A DNA stretch of 64,000 nt, taken from NCBI GenBank assembly GCA_949825065.1, contig OX463842.1:52710034-52774033 (forward strand), read 5' to 3'. This DNA comes from Odontocerum albicorne. Lineage: Eukaryota; Arthropoda; Insecta; Trichoptera; Odontoceridae. Below, piece after piece: positions 33,298 through 44,424 of the stretch; within the stretch, counting starts at the first letter, position 1, and each line of letters begins with the position of its first letter. The notes beneath the pieces were generated by a model, which ran no database searches, was not told the DNA's origin, and saw nothing but the letters and a program-made list of their open reading frames with translations. Position numbers and translations under genes: made by a program.

Positions 33298-33884
33298 TAA
33301 CAATCTATAACAACTAACTTCAACGACCATTACTTTATTGAAATTATTACAATAATTTGAGTATAGAAAATCTCTGCGTTCGTCTTACATTTTATTCTAT
33401 AAATATATATGTTTTCTTTAAATGCGGTAATAAGACATCCTTAAGGGAGTACGCCGTGGTATAAAGAAAATGTCACACCTCAACTGGAAAGTATTTAAGT
33501 ACTGTACGCATTCGTAGTAAGAGTAAAAGCTTTCCAAGTCCCATATACACTCGTGCGAGTAGCTCAGACAGTGAGGTAAAAATAAAAACATTAACATTCC
33601 GGAATGAAATGACACATCAGAGTGGAGCTCAAAACGCGTCTTCACATGTTGCGGGCGAGACAAGAGGTGGGGTGAGAAGAAGCGAGTAGGATGTGCCAAC
33701 CCAACTAACGGGTAACTAAAGGAATAAGGCTGCCGGGGACCAGCTGGACCGACAGTTCCACTTTTACAATGTACGCGACACATGCGGGCGACAGATTTGA
33801 TGAGCTGTCATGAACTGGTCCATAAACGTTGGTTAATGTAAGCTATTTAAATATAGCAGAAATTATATCACCTTTTATTTTATT
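33298..33884. other. Unassigned sequence, partly GC-richer
   Basis: 33420-33830 is less AT-rich than its flanks. A 121-codon minus frame (33418-33783) shows no known domain. Confidence 0.4.
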
Positions 33885-35075
33885 TTATTTATTAATATCA
33901 TATATTGCAGCGATGATATAATCCACTGATTTATTTAATGTATAAATGTCCAATGTAGCAGAAATAATAAATAATAAATAAATATTAGGTTTATTGATAG
34001 CAACATAGTATGTACAAGATCACACCTGAGTAACACTACTAAAACACATAAATTGCAGACAATACATCAGACACAGAAGCTATCAAAAGGTCTGGGCTCA
34101 TCTAATAGCATCCCCTCGGCCAAAATACACCCCACCAATATAGGGCGAACCCAGCCACGGGGACACCAGATGTTTTTCAGCCCACACCCTCTGCCGTGAT
34201 ACTGCCTTTCAGTTTATTTAATTTATTAATACCCTTTGTAGAAGAAATTTTATCACCCATTAGTTTATTTAATAATTAATATCTAATAAAGCAGAAATAA
34301 TATCATTCATAAGGTCCTATTTTTTTAAAACATATGTATAACGCTCATTAGATTATTAATATCCAATGAAACATATATCATATCACAAATCACTTCATAA
34401 AATTTATGAAAACCAAATGTAGCAGGAATTATAACACCCATTTGTTTATTTAATTTATTAATACCCAATGAAGCAGGAATTATAACATCCATTTGTTTAT
34501 TAAATTTATGAATGCCCAATGTAGCAGGAATTATAACATTCATTTGTTTATTTAATTTCTTAATACCCAATGTAGCAGGAATTATAACACCCATTTGTTT
34601 ATTTAATTTATTAATAACCAGTGTAGCAGGAATTATTATACCCATTTGTTTATTTAATTTACTAATCCCAATATAGCAGGAATTATAACACCCATTTGTT
34701 TATTTAATTTATTAATACCCAATGTAGCAGAGATAATAACACTCATTTGTTTATTTAATTTATTAATACCCAATGTAGCAGGAATTATAACACCCATTTG
34801 TTTATTTAATTTATAAATACTCAATGTAGCAGGAGTTACAACACTCATTTGTTTATTTAATTTATTAATACCCAATGTAGCAGGAATTATAACACCCATT
34901 TGTTTATTTAATTTTTTAATACCCAATGTAGCAGGAATTATAAAACTAATTTGTTTATTTAATTTATTAATATCCAACGTAGCAGGAATTATGTTTATTT
35001 AATTTATTAATATCCAATGAAGTGGATATGAGATAACCCTTAAGTTTATTTTATTTATTAAAATTCAATGTAACA
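33885..35075. repeat. 51-bp tandem array
   Basis: The unit is AGCAGGAATTATAACACCCA then TTTGTTTATTTAATTTATTA and ATACCCAATGT. About twelve good units lie at 34385-35000, with more diverged ones on both sides. As 51 is 17 codons, frames stay open across it (34325-34977). A LINE 3'-end fragment interrupts the degenerate left part. Confidence 0.85.
33960..34200 (-). mobile_element. LINE 3'-end fragment inside the 51-bp array
   Basis: In reverse complement it carries GGGTGTGGGCTGAAAAACAT, GGTTCGCCCTATATTGGTGG, GACCTTTTGATAGC and a TATTTATT-rich tail, matching the LINE tail family at 20.2 kb. Array sequence continues on both sides. Confidence 0.55.
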
Positions 35076-35594
35076 CAAATGATGTCATCCTACTATATCT
35101 CTTTAAACGTCATTTTTAATATTATTTTCAACAGCCTAATAACAGAGTAATGTGAAATTTATGACTTGTATAAAAACTTATTTTCGAAAAATATTACTAA
35201 CATAATTTAATTTAACGTTTTGGTGATACCTTAAGGTAATAAAATTGCAATAAAATTTAAATTCCATGACTTCTTGCGGGATTATTTTCGAAACAGTGTA
35301 CAAGTAAGTTACTAGGTTACAAATTTAGGAATCAGAACAAAAAAATCCGTCACAAAATAGTCAGGTGAGCTGTAAAACCACACCAGCAAATAAAAAAAAG
35401 GTCAGGTCATCTGAAAATAGTTAGATCAGCTGAAAAAAATTGTTAGATCAGCAAAAAAAGTACCTTGCGTTTATGTGAGACGATGAAAATATTATTTTAT
35501 GAGAGATGGATAAATGGAACCGAAAACGTTCTTTCGAATATTATTTTATAAAATGGTCAAATGTATGGTATTTTAAAGATGTGCGTGTATGCCC
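35076..35594. other. Unassigned AT-rich sequence
   Basis: Short AGGTCAGCTGAAAA-like motifs recur at 35360-35460. Otherwise nothing is recognised. Confidence 0.45.
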
Positions 35595-35776
35595 TTTTTT
35601 TTAATTTACCCGGGCGAGCTTATTGCCATGTGGCAATCTCTTCCAGCCAACCAGAAATATATTTTAATAGACCGTAAGTGAAAACCAGACTGGAATTCCA
35701 ATTTTAAAAACCAGTGCGGATCGAATCCGCAACCTCCGGATTGGCAGACAAGCGTCTTACCACCAGGCCACGGTGG
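35595..35776 (-). mobile_element. tRNA-derived SINE, copy S1
   Basis: On the minus strand the head reads CCGTGGCCTGGTGGTAAGAC (A-box region) and GGTTGCGGATTCGATCCGCA (B box GGATTCGATCC). The body reads CCAGTCTGGTTTTCACTTAC. The tail, TGGTTGGCTGGAAGAGATTG then CCACATGGCAATAAGCTCGC, matches the LINE tail at 24.12-24.17 kb. A short A-rich end follows. The GTGGTAAGACGC motif occurs inverted just outside the head, creating a hairpin. Confidence 0.75.
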
Positions 35777-36370
35777 TAAGACGCTTATAAGGTAATGAAG
35801 TAAATGTTCACTTTTTGAGTGCATTTGCCACTGCTCGTGTTTTCATATTTCGATGAATCGAAGTCACTCCATTTTTATAACAATGTGATGTTGTGTTCTA
35901 GAAAATTCATTTCTATTCAGGGTAAATCCCACTGGTTCAAGGTAAGTCCCATTAACTACTTGTTAACAATATATTTCTATCAACCAAACTAAAATTTGAT
36001 AAATTCGTATGGAGAGCAAAACTATTCCCAATTTCCAATAATCAATCACTATTCAGTTTTCTGATAATCATCAGTTTATGAGTTTTCAGAGTTGTACAAT
36101 GTGGAACAATTTTATTAGTGTTTATAAAACTCGGCTCTATTTAGGTTTGAGACCGTATCATCCAATCCAAAAAAATAATTTAGAAACATATTTTTTTACG
36201 GATTTCAGTGATTTAGATTAGTTTTTTGAATATATTTCTTATTATAAACTCAACATATTGAATATTGGTTCATGATGAGTAACAAATCTTAAAAATTGCG
36301 GAGTAAAAAACAAAGTGATTCAAATATTGAGCAAAACGTGATATTTTGTAGGTTAGATTTTAGAGACATC
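35777..36370. other. Unassigned sequence
   Basis: No feature is recognised. Confidence 0.5.
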
Positions 36371-36717
36371 AAAGAATGCATTCGGCTCACGCATTCATGG
36401 AAGCCTAGGTGTTACAGACATCAACAGTAAGATAGAGGAGAGGCGATTGAGATGGCATGGGCACGTTGGACGCAGAGCACCAGATCACATTGTGAACCAG
36501 GTAATCTCCATGGATTTTCCTCGAATAACAACCAAGAGGAAGACCAAAGAATTTGTGGGTGGTGCAAAAAGATAACCTGATGCAGAGGCATGACCTGGGG
36601 GACGTAGTCCGGGACAGAAGAGCATACAACCTGAGGATGAGGAGAGCTGACTCCAACAGCCTTCGCAGATAGTGAGTTGGGATGGAGCCAGGGAGAATAA
36701 GAAAGAATGCATTCGGC
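36371..36717 (+). mobile_element. Short 5'-truncated RTE-like LINE, exact 16-bp duplication
   Basis: AAAGAATGCATTCGGC flanks the insert on both sides (36371-36386 and 36702-36717). The 315-bp insert ends GGGAGCCAGGGAGAATAAG at its 3' side, like the copy at 32.0 kb. This is a clean target-primed insertion of only the last part of the element. Confidence 0.85.
36400..36671 (+). pseudogene. RTE-like ORF C-terminal fragment
   Basis: Plus-strand reading LGVTDINSKIEERRLRWHGH, then VGRRAPDHIVNQVISMDFPR, and, after a frame change, RDRRAYNLRMRRADSNSLRR and a stop. It corresponds to the C-terminal end of the RTE-like pseudogene at 32.05-32.4 kb. Confidence 0.8.
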
Positions 36718-38344
36718 CCTGGACAAATTTTCGTAATGAGACTCTGCATATTAACTGTCACTTAGAACCAGCAAAGTCTTACAAACAAAACTTTAAAATG
36801 AATGTTATCAAATATCAATAAAGTAAAATTAAATTAAAAAAGCTTCGTCAAAGATACATTTTAAAGTTTGGAAATATGATCGCATCACACTACGTCAGAA
36901 AAGTTAAACTAATCCAATGTAAGAAATCATCAACGTTTATATGTCATTCTAAGTTGTCTCACCATCCCAGTATATCACCGGAAAAACTCGCGTTGGGCTT
37001 GACGCTAGATTGCATTTTGACAATTCCTGCTCACTCCCTATTCATGTCATCCTGTCCTGTCCATGGCGTCAAACTATGGAACTAGTAACAAACAACACAT
37101 CCTTCTTCCATAATGCAATATATTACTCCATACCCACAACTTCCTCGTCTTTTCCCATCTTCTTACTTATTTCTCAGTATTTATTGTTATTTAAATATAT
37201 TTTTAAATTGTTTTTAGTGCTTAAAGTGTGTTTTTTTAATGTTAGAAACAACGTTATATTTACCTTTGAATTTGGCGCGAATTATACGATATTGCTTTAT
37301 TGCAATTAACTCACTGATGTTTTATTTTATATTAAAGTATCTGAATAAAGAAGGCATTATAATCACTTTTTTTCTAAACCAATTTACTCAAGCTACGATG
37401 ATTTGTTCCATAAAATTCAAATCATTATGCAATTATATGAGTCAATATAGTAAATTGAAAAAAAGAGACATATCTAGACAATTGAAAGTTTCAGTTGAAT
37501 AAGCTTTAAAAATATAAGTGAAAAAGTTCCGCCAAGAAAGAAGAAACGCAACAATTGTTTGACGTGGCCATGACATGGCTGGCTTTTAGTAAATCAAATC
37601 TGTCTCGCAAAGAAACATCGAAAAAAGTTACATCATCCAGTCCACAGCCGGGAATCTCCACAATACTCATTCTGTAAAGGTAACCAGCCACCACGCAGGG
37701 GTCCGTTTGCAAACGAGACATGACAAACACTTCAATTTTGTGAATTCTTCTAGTCAGAATTTTTTGTTTTCGCACAGGCAACAATGTTCTTAGCGCCTGT
37801 CCTGGAAACAAGCAGAGTAGATACGGGAGACGGGGCGAGCTGAGACATTAAAGCAATACCAACTCGCATATAATGGAATTCCCTGTACGCACGTACTCTC
37901 TCCCATACGCTCCTCTAATTAATCCTGGTAATGTGGATTAGTCCCGAAACATCAAAGAAATTCCATTCCCAGCTTGCCGGAGAATTTCAGTGAATTTAAT
38001 ATGAGCGATAATAGGGGGATCAGCCCATTCAGACTAAATGATGAATCTGCTCGGGAAGATAATAAGTGGATTCTGCTGACAAAAATATACTGGAGTGGTT
38101 GTGCTTGAGTGTGTGCACGTATTGCTTTCTAAATCGTACGTGAAAGGTCCAGTATACACAACATTTAATCGGCCTTCTCCACGAATCGTTTGGTTATTAT
38201 ATAATTTATTGTAGTCCTTATTTTCTATCCAACTTCCTTTCCAGTTCATTACTCCAATTACATAAAATTTGTCCATAACTAGAAAGTTGTGGAACGAACG
38301 TTATCAGAACGCAGACCATTTTCGTACACTAGTTTCCAGCCCCG
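36718..38344. other. Unassigned sequence
   Basis: Plus-strand frames at 36876-37502 are AT-rich and unrecognised. 37506-37811 (minus, 101 codons) lies in a more balanced-composition stretch and does not look like a transposon, but I recognise no domain or splice sites. Confidence 0.45.
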
Positions 38345-39020
38345 AGATGTTTATTCTGCTGCTGATATCATGAAATATGCCCGCAGCTGCATCACGCAGT
38401 TGTCTGAAGTAAATGGTATTCTCCTGAATCCTCTAAAATCATAATTAATTATCTGGAAAAATCAAGCCCTTCCAATATTTTCAAGACTCTATGAGAATTG
38501 ATATTTCTGTGCTTTCGTATTCATCACATGCGAAAAATCTAGGAATTCTTATTGATGGACTTTTAAGTTGGCGTTATCATGTCTCCGAGTTCAGCCGCAA
38601 AATATAAGCTAACCTGCATTATTTTAATAAGATGCGTAACTTTCTGCTTATTTTTTAGTCTAATACAACTATCCAAATGTTTTATGCTTCCGTTACTTGA
38701 TCGTGGTAACGGGTGTATTTTGAATGTCAGAAAAAAAGGTGTAAAAGTTGGAGAAAATAAAAATAATTCCTTTCGATTCATATTTAACCTAAGGAAGTAT
38801 GACCACGTGTTAAAGTTTCGATAAAAATTTCAAGGGCAGTAAAGGCACTTTCAAATTTTTTTCAAAATATTTTGCGTCCTCACCAATCCCAACTGTCTTT
38901 CGTATCTATAAAATCTAGATTATTTAATAACACTGACATTTTCTTTGATCAGAAGATGAGAGACTTCTTCGAGACCACAATTTTATCTGCGGTTCACATG
39001 GTGTGATTGTGGAACGAATT
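38345..39020 (+). pseudogene. Jockey/CR1-like LINE ORF2 remnant
   Basis: Broken plus-strand pieces read SYSSHAKNLGILIDGLLSWR, YHVSEFSRKI, NKMRNFLLIF and, in another frame, FIFNLRKYDHVLKF. This is the region after the RT catalytic box in jockey/CR1-type ORF2. It lacks the RT core and has stops and small deletions throughout. Confidence 0.65.
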
Positions 39021-39047
39021 TTCAAGATTCATAAGATAAATAGGCAA

Positions 39048-39225
39048 AACCCCGTACGACGGTTATCGGCAAAGAAAGAATACGAGAATCGAATTTTGAA
39101 TACAAGAGAGCAAAAGACGAATACTTCGATTCTCTCCGAAAGTAATTCGAAATTTGAATCTCGGTGGGTCCGTGATAAATGAATTTGTTTTACTTCCGTG
39201 AATATTTCACGGGTTGCAACTAGTT
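39048..39225. repeat. Dispersed repeat E, copy 1
   Basis: ACCCCGTACGACGGTTATCG to TATTTCACGGGTT. It matches 40541-40858. The ends CCCGT and ACGGG are short inverted repeats. No coding sequence. Confidence 0.6.
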
Positions 39226-40019
39226 ATTAAATACTTATTAAAATTTTAAAGATAATTAAAAAAGATTACACCATGGAGAGTAAGAATGAAAGGATACTAC
39301 AGATATTCCTTTCATTCTTACTCTCCTTTGATTTTCTTCCAAATACCTGGACGATTTTTGTTCCTTTGATTCTATTACTATTTATAGCGATCAGTCATTT
39401 GTTGGCTTTGTTTTTCTTAAATTTAAACGATTTTTTTTTGTAAAACTCGTCATGTATTATACAATTTAATGAAATAAAACTTTTATTTCAGCTACTCCAA
39501 TAATACCCTGAAGACCTCGGTAGTCGTACCGTTAGATTAAGTACTAATAACTTGAAGACCTCGGTAGTCATACCGTTATTTTAAGTAAAAAACTGCTTTA
39601 TAACATTTCCTCTTAAAATCTCCTTCTTCATCGTGTGCTCAATGCTAAGCGCATGCTATAACATTATGCTAACAATTTACTATTCTGATTCAATTATAGA
39701 TTAACCGGTATATACTATGACAAACTTAAATTCATCAAGGAAAATATATAGTACTATTCATAGCACTGTACGTAGTGGACACATAGACAAAGAGAATAAA
39801 ATACAAAAACATGATAGATTCTTTCGAAGCGTGGTGTTGGAGACGGTTGCTCCATATTTCATTGACTGCAAGATGCACCTAGATCTTAATCACCCAAGAA
39901 ATAGAGGTTATCAAAAGTCTTTCAATAACATACAAGAAATAAATCTTAGAATTTAGGTATGTTGCTAGAAAAATAATCTGGAGAAATTGGTGATTACGGG
40001 AACAGTTGAAGGAAAACGA
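39226..40019. other. Unassigned; short direct repeat
   Basis: CTTGAAGACCTCGGTAGTC or a near match occurs twice at 39508-39572 with a CCGTTA end. A 79-codon frame at 39717-39956 is unrecognised. Confidence 0.45.
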
Positions 40020-40515
40020 GAAAAAAGAAGGATTTCTACAAGATCGAGGATCCTAAAGAAAAAAGAAGAATTTCTACAAGATCGAGGATCTTAAAGATAA
40101 AATAAGGATTTCTACAAGATCGAGGATCCTAAAGAAAAAAGAAGGATTTCTACAAAATCGAGGATCTTAAAGAAAAAAGAAGGATTTCTACAAAATCGAG
40201 GATCTTAAAGATAAAATAAGGATTTCTACAAGATCGAGGATCCTAAAGAAAAAAGAAGGATTTCTACAAAATCGAGGATCTTAAAGAACAAATAAGGATT
40301 TCTACAAGATCGAGGATCCTAAAGAAAAAAGAAGGATTTCTACAAAATCGAGGATCTTAAAGATAAAATAAGGATTTCTACAAGATCGAGGATCTTAAAG
40401 AAAAAAGAAGGATTTCTACAAAATCGAGGATCTTAAAGATATAATAAGGATTTCTACAAGATCGAGGATCTTAAAGAGAAAAGAACAATTTCTAAAAGAT
40501 CGAGGATCTCAAAGA
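40020..40515. repeat. 38-bp minisatellite, ~13 units
   Basis: The unit is GGATTTCTACAAGATCGAGG then ATCCTAAAGAAAAAAGAA. Two variants alternate (ATCCT with ATCTT; GAAAAAAGAA with GATAAAATAA), suggesting two-unit and four-unit higher-order duplications. Confidence 0.85.
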
Positions 40516-40540
40516 AGTTGATAGTCTTGTTTTTACAGGT

Positions 40541-40858
40541 TAAAACCCGTACGACGGCTGTCGCGAAAGAAAGAATACGAGAATTGAATTTTGAATACAA
40601 GAGAGCGAGAGAGGAATACTTGGATTCTCTCCGAAAGTAATTCGAAATTTGAATCTTGGTGGGTCCGTGTTAAATGAAAAGATGAAAACTATACTGAACG
40701 AATTTTTAATACCTAGCTAACAATTTTTGAACCGGCGTAAAAGGGGACGATGTGTAAATGATATACGAGTATATAAACAAATTCTACATTTATGAATATA
40801 TATTTTCATAAATGTGGAATTGGTTTTACTTCCGTGAATATTTCACGGGTTACAGCTC
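40541..40858. repeat. Dispersed repeat E, copy 2, with insert
   Basis: It matches 39048-39225, but about 130 bp (from AAAGATGAAAACTATACTG to ATAAATGTGG) are present between TTAAATGAA and TTGGTTTTACTTCCG. The 38-bp array lies between the two copies of E. Confidence 0.6.
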
Positions 40859-40965
40859 GTTGTTTTTAAACGTGACATTCAACTTGATGCATAATCGGAA
40901 ATATTGTCGATCGATTGTGCATCAAATTCTACGTATACTCGTAGTAGAAGATCATGGTACAACAT

Positions 40966-41079
40966 AATAATACACATCGTTTGTAGAGCGTCGTCCCTGT
41001 CGCACGGTGCGCTAATAGTCACGATGTGGCTAGCGCATCGTGCGACAGAGATGACGCTCTACTAACGATGTGTATTATT
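40966..41079. repeat. Long hairpin or palindromic MITE
   Basis: Arms of about 49 bp (40966-41014 and 41031-41079) with a loop around GTCACGATGTGG. ATAATACACATCGTTTGTAG mirrors CTACTAACGATGTGTATTAT, and TGTCGCACGGTGCGCTA mirrors TAGCGCATCGTGCGACA. A handful of mismatches. No certain target duplication. Confidence 0.75.
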
Positions 41080-41245
41080 TACCGCCGGATACTGTACGTA
41101 TTTTTTTAAATATGCTTAACTGTTTTATTTCACATTTATGTTATATACAACACAAGTCTGCCTCTCGAATTGACAAGAGTTTCACATTCTACTACAAAAA
41201 CTTTTGCTGTCCTCTGACCTTTTAAAAATAGATTATCGTTTCAAT

Positions 41246-41899
41246 TTAACCTTTCCTTCCCTGTGATGTGTAACTAGTGCACATTGCTTCTAAAAACTTT
41301 AATATCTCTATAAGTATAATAAATACTGGATTCAGATTTAAGGTATTCCTCCATTAAACATTTACGCATTGAATGAAAAAATAATATTAATAATAATTAT
41401 CACTTATCGGCCACATCAGATATAATTTTGTGAAAATCGGGAATAAATTCACCAATACAATCAAACGTGTGCCAGTGTGTGGCGAAGGTATATTCATTCT
41501 AAAAAACCGCTATGGGTGAGAAAATGACGCTATTCACGTCTCACTCTCACTCTACTTCGGTATATGGGAATGCAAGAAATAGAATCTCAATTCGCAATTG
41601 TGTTTCTTCCTTCAAGGTATAATATACACAGTGTTAGTCCGTCTCAGGTCTCAGTAGCTCTCGAACATCCATTTGGGGTGGTCTTTGCCCGTTTTGTGAA
41701 CGTCGGCCGATGTTTTTTTTTTCATGTTTTCCGCAATTAAATTTCAATTATCACTTTTGACTTCAAATTTAATTAATTTAAGCGATTGTCTATGAATGTT
41801 CTTATTTATCCGATTTTAAATCGCTCATTTTTACATGTGTATTGAATACACAGCGCCGGAATGCGCGGATTTTTTTTAGTACAGGAAGGGAAAGGTTAA
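41246..41899 (+). mobile_element. TTAA MITE, subfamily A, reference copy
   Basis: TTAA at 41246-41249 and 41896-41899. The left reads CCTTTCCTTCCCTGTGATG and the right CAGGAAGGGAAAGG, inverted repeats of about 14 bp. The 654-bp interior has no transposase trace. TTAA duplications point to piggyBac-type mobilisation. Confidence 0.85.
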
Positions 41900-42854
41900 A
41901 CACGTTTCAAAAAAAGTAAATACTTAAATTCACGAAACGGCAGAGTAAAAAAAATATTTACGGCATTTTTTTAATCATCATCAGATTTTGGCACAATTAC
42001 TCAAGTAGAGTAATAATATATGTATATTTGTTGTTAGCAGTATAATCTGGCAAAATTAAGGCCATGTGGCGATCTTTGGCAATAAACTCAAAGTTATGAA
42101 GATATTTAGTGAAACAAAACTACAATATTCAAAACACAGTCGTTTACAATTGGTCACAAAGATAAGTATAAACAGATAAGGAAAGTGGGCGTACAAAAAA
42201 AACGATGAATCGATAAAATCTCAATTTAAATGAAAGGGGAGTTGTGGTGCGTGTCTACACAAAGTAACGTTAGGAAGATATTTTCGCGAATTTGGGGTGA
42301 CGCCACCTTATTAGTACCCAAAACTTAAGGGTAGTGTTAACACCAAGTTCTGAATAACATCATCATGAATTAAAACTGATTTTGATCCATTCTCGGGCTA
42401 TAATAGACCGTTCACACAAAGAGAGATCTACATTTACCGTGAATATCTCTGAGAGTTCTCAAACAACTATAGGAAATTGAACCCAAAACCTCTGAAAGAA
42501 AGTCTACAATCTTCAGCGCAAACGAATTGGTCATGGAGGTTTTCATTATTCTACTAGAAATCTATAAGGAGAACTATGAGCTGATTTTGACAAAATTCCT
42601 AAAAAATAAGAAAAGCATTCGAATCAAAGACCAAATAATGTTTTGAAGAGTAAGAAAAATGTGCATTCGAATTGAAAAGGCATATGAAATTCATAGAAGA
42701 AAATAGAAAGACGGTGTGTAGGCGATTAGAAAAAAAAGTTGCCTAAAACATTGCTTGCCATTAAACTTCTAAATTAAAAAATATTGACTTGTAATGCAGG
42801 AATGAAATACTGTTTCTTGTGGATGACCCTGACAGGATGTAGAGGAATACAACC
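41900..42854. other. Unassigned AT-rich sequence
   Basis: No gene or repeat is recognised. Confidence 0.5.
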
Positions 42855-42990
42855 TTCGTGGCTTAGTTAGTAAGTCGCCTGTCTCCCAAACCAGAGATTG
42901 CGGGTGCAAATGCCGCTGGAACCCAATTTTTTTTAAATAATCCATTTTGGTTTCCACTTAAGGTCACTTTCCCATCTTACTGGTTGTATG
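42855..42990 (+). mobile_element. tRNA-derived SINE, copy S2 (3' truncated)
   Basis: The head CTTCGTGGCTTAGTTAGTAA and AGATTGCGGGTGCAAATGCC align with the SINE at 35.6 kb. The body TTGGTTTCCACTTAAGGTCA follows. The LINE-like tail is missing. Confidence 0.6.
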
Positions 42991-43555
42991 CAAGATATTG
43001 TCACATAGCAATTAACCCACCAGGTTTTAATTAAAATTCATGGTTGCGAAATTTTCAGATATACTCGTAATTTACTAATTCCCCATTTAGAGAAAAAATA
43101 GAAATATTTACAATGACATTATTGATACCATTCCTTATCGTATGAAGATGCTTATGGAAAATTAAAGTTTCAAAGTCCTATCAAGAAAAATTCGATTCAA
43201 GAAAATTATGAAATCGTTGTTGTGTGCACGGGGCTTTATACCTCTACGCATTTGTGTTCAATCAGCAGAGTGGGCGTAAATTAAATCATACCGCCAATAC
43301 TTATTTTTTCGTTGGAATTTCAAAGTTTACTTAACATATATGATACTACATATATGATTTCACTTTCGTTTACTTTACAATATGTTGGATTATGACTAAA
43401 TTATTTATTTTTCTAGTGTGCCTTGTTTCTAGAGAAAAAAAATGTTGCAAGATATTTGAGATACATGGCTGCATGGTAACGTGCTAGACTTATATGTAGA
43501 AAGTTTAATATGTCATAAAACATTATGTTGCGAATTGAAAAAAACCATTTAAACA
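42991..43555. other. Unassigned sequence left of the hAT element
   Basis: The hAT insertion interrupts a LINE whose RT sequence is visible on the right side (46540). I cannot identify the matching left part here; it may be too diverged. Confidence 0.4.
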
Positions 43556-43843
43556 GTTTAAAGCAGAAGTTCCCAACCCCGTGCCCGCGGGCACCATGGC
43601 GCCCGCGGAACGATTCGCATGTGCCCGCCGCTTTTCGACAGAGACAGAATTTTTTCACAAACATTAATTAAAAATGTGAATTATTTTTATTTATTTGTTA
43701 AAGTTTTTACTTTTTTGAGTGCCTAGGTTTATTAAATACGTTCGTATGTTTGCGATATTGTATGTACAATATGAGTGGTTCCTTTGCTGACAGTACTTGT
43801 CGCAACTTGTCTAGCGGCGAGCCAGACTGCACTCTTCACGCTA

Positions 43844-44129
43844 GCCTGGAACGGGGAGTGCTATTTGCACATCACTCCTTGTACACGCAGAAAACCCGAA
43901 GTGAACGAACGCCACGAACTGATCCGATGAACGCCGAAGGCGCCAAAACACATGGCACATGACTCTGACAGCTCTGTCTGTCAGTGAAAGCATTAAGCAT
44001 GGCCCCGACAGCCAAACTGACAGTAGTCACGTGCTCGTACTGTCCCGATTGCTTCGGCGATCATCGGCTCACTTTGGGTTTTCGGCGTGTACAAGGAGTG
44101 ATGTGCAAATAGCATTCCCCGCCTGGAAC
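43844..44129. mobile_element. Nested TIR element with 9-bp duplication
   Basis: GCCTGGAAC flanks both sides (43844-43852 and 44121-44129). The element 43853-44120 (268 bp) has inverted ends of 45 bp with two mismatches: GGGGAGTGCTATTTGCACAT and, inverted, GGGGAATGCTATTTGCACAT. Long inverted repeats with a 9-bp duplication fit a Mutator-like MITE. The frames at 43750-44348 that cross it are accidental. Confidence 0.75.
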
Positions 44130-44424
44130 CGCGTTGCTGTCATTGTGATTGCGATTGCTGCCCCGTTCGGATCGCGACAGTTAGCTAGGAGACATCTTCG
44201 TCTGACGAAACACGAATTAGGAGTTTTGATATTCCTTCTGAAAATTTTTAACGGGCTAAAAGCGAGGTGCGTAATCTATTATATTAATAATTATGATTGT
44301 GGGGATAGTTATAGTCCTTGTTATAATACATTTATGCTTATAATGTAGAACAGACGTGCGCTATAACATTGATATTTTATTGTAGTTCAATTACTATTTA
44401 TTTTTTTATTTTTTTAGTCCTAAA

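Noticed and set aside
33418..33783. 121-codon minus-strand gene
   Set aside because: No recognisable motif and no conserved start; kept as unassigned.
35700..35776. Functional tRNA gene
   Set aside because: A and B boxes are present, but the sequence continues into a SINE body and LINE-like tail, and the flank forms a different hairpin.
37506..37811. Host exon on the minus strand
   Set aside because: The composition is gene-like, but I recognise no domain, splice-site pair or neighbouring exon.
40020..40515. CRISPR-like regular repeats
   Set aside because: Units are contiguous with no unique spacers and the sequence is eukaryotic; it is a minisatellite.
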